Shown here piece after piece: positions 6,458 to 8,978 of a stretch of 8,978 bases of DNA. Made by a program: the position numbers and the translations under genes. This stretch comes from Chloroflexota bacterium. GTDB taxonomy: Bacteria > Chloroflexota > Anaerolineae > B4-G1. The notes under the pieces were generated by a model. It saw only the letters and a program-made list of their open reading frames with translations. It did no database searches and had not been told where the DNA came from. The stretch is taken from contig QMOE01000059.1 in the NCBI GenBank assembly GCA_003648125.1, positions 1-8,978 of the forward strand, in the 5' to 3' direction. Each line of letters begins with the position of its first letter. The stretch's first letter is position 1.

Positions 6458-6672
6458 CTACCGGACACTTTTTCAAAGAGGCCAAAATCAGTTACACAGA
6501 GAGCGCAGAGAAGGCACAGAGATGTTGAAATTTGGATGATCTAACAAAAGAGTCGCTTCGTACTAGCAGATTCCTGCAAAGAATTTCTGTGCCTGCCTGT
6601 CAGCAGACAGGCGTCTCTGTGAATCCTCCGTGAATCTCTGTGTAACAGAAACTTGGCAAAAGTGTCCGATAG
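6458..6672. repeat. About 215-bp element with long imperfect inverted ends
   Basis: The left end CTACCGGACACTTTT (6458-6472) is matched by the right end read backwards, CTATCGGACACTTTT (complement of 6658-6672), with one difference. After an 8-base length difference both ends continue with GCCAA and then GTTACACAGAGA, followed by further GGCACAGAGA / TTCACAGAGA blocks, so the arms extend to about 60-70 bases. Near the middle lies a perfect 7-bp hairpin GCCTGTC/GACAGGC (6595-6612) with loop AGCA. There is no open frame of note. CACAGAG-rich palindromic intergenic repeats recur in many environmental bacterial genomes. No clean duplication touches its ends. It is probably a MITE or REP-like element; mobility is inferred. 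Confidence 0.6.
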
Positions 6673-6777
6673 AGAAGGTATGATTGGGATACTAATGGCA
6701 AAGTCTACTCTCCATGAGATGTTCTGCGAAACTCTGTGTAGATATAGACCAAGGAATCACGTCTACTTTTGAAACTC

Positions 6778-6806
6778 TGGCGGCCAAAGTGACACTTGGG
6801 CCACCA
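6778..6806 (+). promoter_or_regulatory. 29-bp palindrome next to the hydrolase ribosome-binding site
   Basis: The arms TGGCGGCCAAAGTG (6778-6791) and CACTTGGGCCACCA (6793-6806) pair at 12 of 14 positions around a single central A. The right arm abuts the GGAG ribosome-binding site (6807-6810) of the hydrolase gene at 6821. It could be an operator for a dimeric repressor, or an RNA hairpin influencing initiation. I cannot choose between these from sequence. The 105 bases before it (6673-6777) show no gene and only weak promoter-like boxes. Confidence 0.45.
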
Positions 6807-6820
6807 GGAGCGATACACTT

Positions 6821-7600
6821 ATGAGTTCCATCGTTACTGACCGAGGAGTGGTTCACTACGAAACCCACGGACGCGGACAGCCCGTGATTCTATTGCACGG
6901 CTGGCTAGAGTCGTGGGATCATTGGCTAAGCACCATGGAATCACTGGGACAGCACTATAAAACGTATGCACTCGATTTCTGGGGATTTGGCGAATCCGGA
7001 AAGCAAGGGGGAGGTTTTGCGGTTCAGGACTATATTGAGATGGTGGACCAGTTTATGGAGCGGCTGGGAATTGATCAATCTCCCATCATAGGCCATTCTA
7101 TGGGCGGCACCGTCTCGCTGGGCCTGGCGTTAGACCATCCTGAGCGGGTGCAGAAAATAGCGGTGGTGGGTTCCCCCATCGTGGGCGACGGACTGGCACT
7201 TTTTCTGCGGCTGTCGGCACGCCGTTCCCTGGCCGGCCTGTTCTACCAGGTGTTTCCACTAGGCGTCCGCATCCTCTCTCCGATTTACGCGCGGGATTGG
7301 AGAACCTGGTACAAAATGTTCGAGCGCGACGTCTCGCGCACCACATTGGAATCCTTCTACTATAGCATCGCTTCATTACGCCAGGTTGATCTGCGACCAC
7401 GACTAGAAGAGATAAAAGTACCGACATTGGGCGTTTATGGTCGGATTGACCGCATTGTAAGCCCCAAGCAAGGTAACGTCCTGTTACAAGGTACGCCACA
7501 AGCCAATATACGCTACTTTGAGAATTCGGGACACTTTCCAATGTTGGACGAGCCACAACTGTTTTACCAAACACTCCGCAAGTTCCTTAACCACGCGTGA
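6821..7600 (+). CDS. Alpha/beta-fold hydrolase
   Basis: This is a complete 259-residue alpha/beta hydrolase. It has the oxyanion-hole HGW at 26-28 after strand PVILL, a DFWGFGES segment (52-59), the nucleophile elbow GHSMGG (91-96) with Ser93, the acid Asp210 in YGRIDRIV, and the catalytic His238 in SGHFPMLDEP. Residues about 122-185 form the variable cap. There is no signal peptide, so it is probably cytoplasmic. The fold covers esterases, C-C hydrolases, haloperoxidases and others, and the substrate cannot be told from these motifs. ATG is supported by GGAG at 6807-6810. The V4R-domain gene follows after 53 bases on the same strand. A palindrome immediately upstream may control it. Confidence 0.9.
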   Translation: MSSIVTDRGVVHYETHGRGQPVILLHGWLESWDHWLSTMESLGQHYKTYALDFWGFGESGKQGGGFAVQDYIEMVDQFMERLGIDQSPIIGHSMGGTVSLGLALDHPERVQKIAVVGSPIVGDGLALFLRLSARRSLAGLFYQVFPLGVRILSPIYARDWRTWYKMFERDVSRTTLESFYYSIASLRQVDLRPRLEEIKVPTLGVYGRIDRIVSPKQGNVLLQGTPQANIRYFENSGHFPMLDEPQLFYQTLRKFLNHA

Positions 7601-7653
7601 GACTCAATCATACAGCCAGCGCTACGAGCAAATACATAACCTGATCAAACTCA

Positions 7654-8355
7654 ATGGAAGCAGTAAATAGTCACCCATCAACCGGGCAAATGACCAACAT
7701 CCATGTGACAGATGAGCCTTCAGCAAAGAGCCAGGAGGCACAACAATTCTTTTTTCCCAACAAGATGGGACGCATCATTCTTCTGTCGCTAGAACAAGTC
7801 ATGGGCAGCAATGGGGTGAACGCTATCCTGAATCTAGCCCGGCTTCAACAGTATATCGGAAATTATCCGCCGAACAACTTTGCCAAAGAGTTTAGTTTTG
7901 ACCAAGTTGGACAATTGCTACAAGCATTAGACGAGATGTACGGGCCTCGCGGCGGGCGGGGGCTGGCGCTACGAGCTGGACGGGCTTGCTTCAAGCTCGG
8001 CATTCAGGACTTTGGGCCAATGCTGGGCATCGCGGACTTGACTTTTCGCATCCTACCCCTGAGAATGAAACTAAAGGTCGGCCTCGAGGTGCTGGCCCAG
8101 ATGTTTAACAAGTTCACCGATCACGCGGTACGGCTGGGCGAGGATGAACAGTATTATCAATGGATCATAGAACGCTGTGGCACGTGCTGGGGACGCAAGT
8201 GTGACGCCCCCTGCTGCCATCTGGCTGTCGGACTCCTGGAGGAAGCGCTCTACTGGGTCGGCGGCGGCGAAAACTTTTACGTAGAAGAAATCACGTGCAT
8301 CGCCGCTGGCGACGAGAATTGCACCATTCTGATCGGCAAGCAACCATTGGACTGA
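7654..8355 (+). CDS. V4R (4-vinyl-reductase-like) domain protein with cysteine cluster
   Basis: The C-terminal part (about 160-228) fits the V4R fold: a Cys-rich block CGTCWGRKCDAPCCH (175-189), then VGLLEEALYWVGGGENFYVEEITCIAAGDENCTILI, where G-G-x-x-F-x-V-x-E-x-x-C-x-A-x-G-D-x-x-C is the family's end pattern. Cysteines 175, 178, 183, 187, 188, 215 and 223, plus His189, could bind a metal. Residues about 38-155 are helical and resemble the N-terminal half found in several V4R proteins. The first 30 residues are polar and probably disordered. V4R domains bind small hydrophobic molecules in aromatic-compound sensors and in bacteriochlorophyll-related proteins. No output domain or DNA-binding domain is seen here, so partners are needed. 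The start is uncertain: no clear ribosome-binding site precedes ATG 7654, and ATG 7690 is an alternative. The next gene starts 8 bases after the stop. Confidence 0.8.
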   Translation: MEAVNSHPSTGQMTNIHVTDEPSAKSQEAQQFFFPNKMGRIILLSLEQVMGSNGVNAILNLARLQQYIGNYPPNNFAKEFSFDQVGQLLQALDEMYGPRGGRGLALRAGRACFKLGIQDFGPMLGIADLTFRILPLRMKLKVGLEVLAQMFNKFTDHAVRLGEDEQYYQWIIERCGTCWGRKCDAPCCHLAVGLLEEALYWVGGGENFYVEEITCIAAGDENCTILIGKQPLD

Positions 8356-8363
8356 ATGAGCAA

Positions 8364-8978
8364 ATGCGCAAGATTATCCTACGGGATCATCGCAAGATAT
8401 TTCCATTCAACGAGCCGGCACGCGACTTGCGCGTGCTTAACAAACCGCTGTGGCTCCACCAGAGAGACGTCTTGGCTTCCTACACCACCGAGGAACGTGA
8501 GGTGGATTCACCGGCCGAGATTGAGCCTCAGCGCGTGGAGACGCTGGTCTACCGGGACAATCTATTCTTCGACCGCTTTTTCATAGATGATTTCATCCAG
8601 CGCGCGCGAGATTTGGGCAAGGCCTGCCGAGTTGCTTTCTCGTTGAACGATCGGGCGATCACTGCTCACGCTCTCAGTCTACAACAAGGTATCCGCCGCC
8701 AGGGAGACAAGTACGTCGCCTATATGTGGTACTTTCCACACGGTGTAGAGCCAAACGTGCGCTCGCTGGTGATGGACACCAAAGCGCACGAGATGGGTTA
8801 TTACCACGTTCCGACCCACATGTCCAATGAGAGAGGCGACCTGGTATACCAGGTGCCTACCAAAGTGTTTTGCTCCAACAAGCACTGGGTTCATACCGGC
8901 ACCGCCAACATCCTCTTTGGGATTTTAACCAATGGCGCGCGGCTGGACCGCGATAGCGAGCAGGTGGGGAAACAACTC
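8364..8978 (+). CDS. 5' part of an unidentified gene, possibly sugar-nucleotidyltransferase-like
   Basis: From ATG 8364 the frame stays open for 205 codons to the right edge, so this is an incomplete gene. It begins MRKIILRDHRKIFPFNEPAR with DLRVLNKPLWLHQRD after it. Later come VYRDNLFFDRFFIDDFIQRA (62-81), a Tyr/Trp-rich stretch VAYMWYFPHG (118-127), and HWVHTGTANILFGIL (174-188). I do not recognise it firmly. The R-D-N-x-x-F-F-D pattern and the HW-H-x-x-x-AN block remind me of GlmU-like nucleotidyltransferases that continue into a left-handed beta-helix, but the usual N-terminal G-x-G-T-R loop is absent, so this is a weak suggestion. It starts 8 bases after the V4R stop with TGAG (8357-8360) as a possible ribosome-binding site, and is probably cotranscribed. 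A different frame opening at 8356 is not real. Confidence 0.75.
   Translation, partial: MRKIILRDHRKIFPFNEPARDLRVLNKPLWLHQRDVLASYTTEEREVDSPAEIEPQRVETLVYRDNLFFDRFFIDDFIQRARDLGKACRVAFSLNDRAITAHALSLQQGIRRQGDKYVAYMWYFPHGVEPNVRSLVMDTKAHEMGYYHVPTHMSNERGDLVYQVPTKVFCSNKHWVHTGTANILFGILTNGARLDRDSEQVGKQL

Noticed and set aside
6480..6650. Repeated CACAGAG-type motifs as a CRISPR array
   Set aside because: The units are irregular, in both orientations and part of inverted arms, with no even spacers.
8356..8586. Frame starting ATG 8356, 76 codons, right after the V4R stop
   Set aside because: The frame from 8364 is open to the edge with far more protein-like sequence; this one is its shadow.

Overview
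The window is a moderately GC-rich bacterial chromosome segment. The gene set is a lipoprotein-type peptide ABC system, a PATAN/DUF4388 protein with a COG2229-like small GTPase, and a V4R-domain protein. Together with intergenic palindromes of the TTTCYATA type, this fits a Chloroflexota genome, probably of the Anaerolineae kind. That placement comes from protein family content and style, not from a marker gene.

Layout. Positions 1-301 hold what looks like the edge of an unrecognised minus-strand gene that runs off the left side. Positions 308-335 carry a good sigma-70-type promoter, and a 112-bp MITE-like element with 8-9 bp target-site duplications sits directly behind it (340-468). Then comes an operon for a peptide/nickel-class ABC importer: lipoprotein substrate-binding protein (514-2082), DppB-type permease (2129-3058) and DppC-type permease (3055-3888, 4-bp overlap). 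A strong hairpin separates the binding protein from the permeases. No ATPase genes are present. A cloverleaf-shaped palindromic repeat (3903-3959) precedes a YhhN/lysoplasmalogenase-like membrane protein (4009-4674).

A near-consensus promoter (4709-4737) then opens a second unit: a PATAN/DUF4388 protein with a winged-helix-like C-terminus (4805-5632) and a Ras-like GTPase (5657-6193). The next 627 bases (6194-6820) have no gene but are dense in structure. They contain a possible terminator, an 86-bp MITE with perfect 9-bp duplications and inner hairpins related to the 3903-3959 repeat, a roughly 215-bp element with long inverted ends, and a 29-bp palindrome against the next ribosome-binding site. 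After this come an alpha/beta hydrolase (6821-7600), a V4R-domain protein with a dense cysteine cluster (7654-8355), and the 5' part of a gene that runs off the right edge (8364-8978) and may be nucleotidyltransferase-like.

How it fits together. The left half is nutrient uptake plus lipid turnover. The right half looks like a signalling or small-molecule-sensing neighbourhood: scaffold/effector PATAN protein, GTPase switch, V4R ligand-binding domain and two enzymes. That link is inference from proximity. The best-supported unusual content is the set of small non-coding mobile or palindromic elements, two with clear target-site duplications, and a compensatory base-pair change between two copies of one hairpin.
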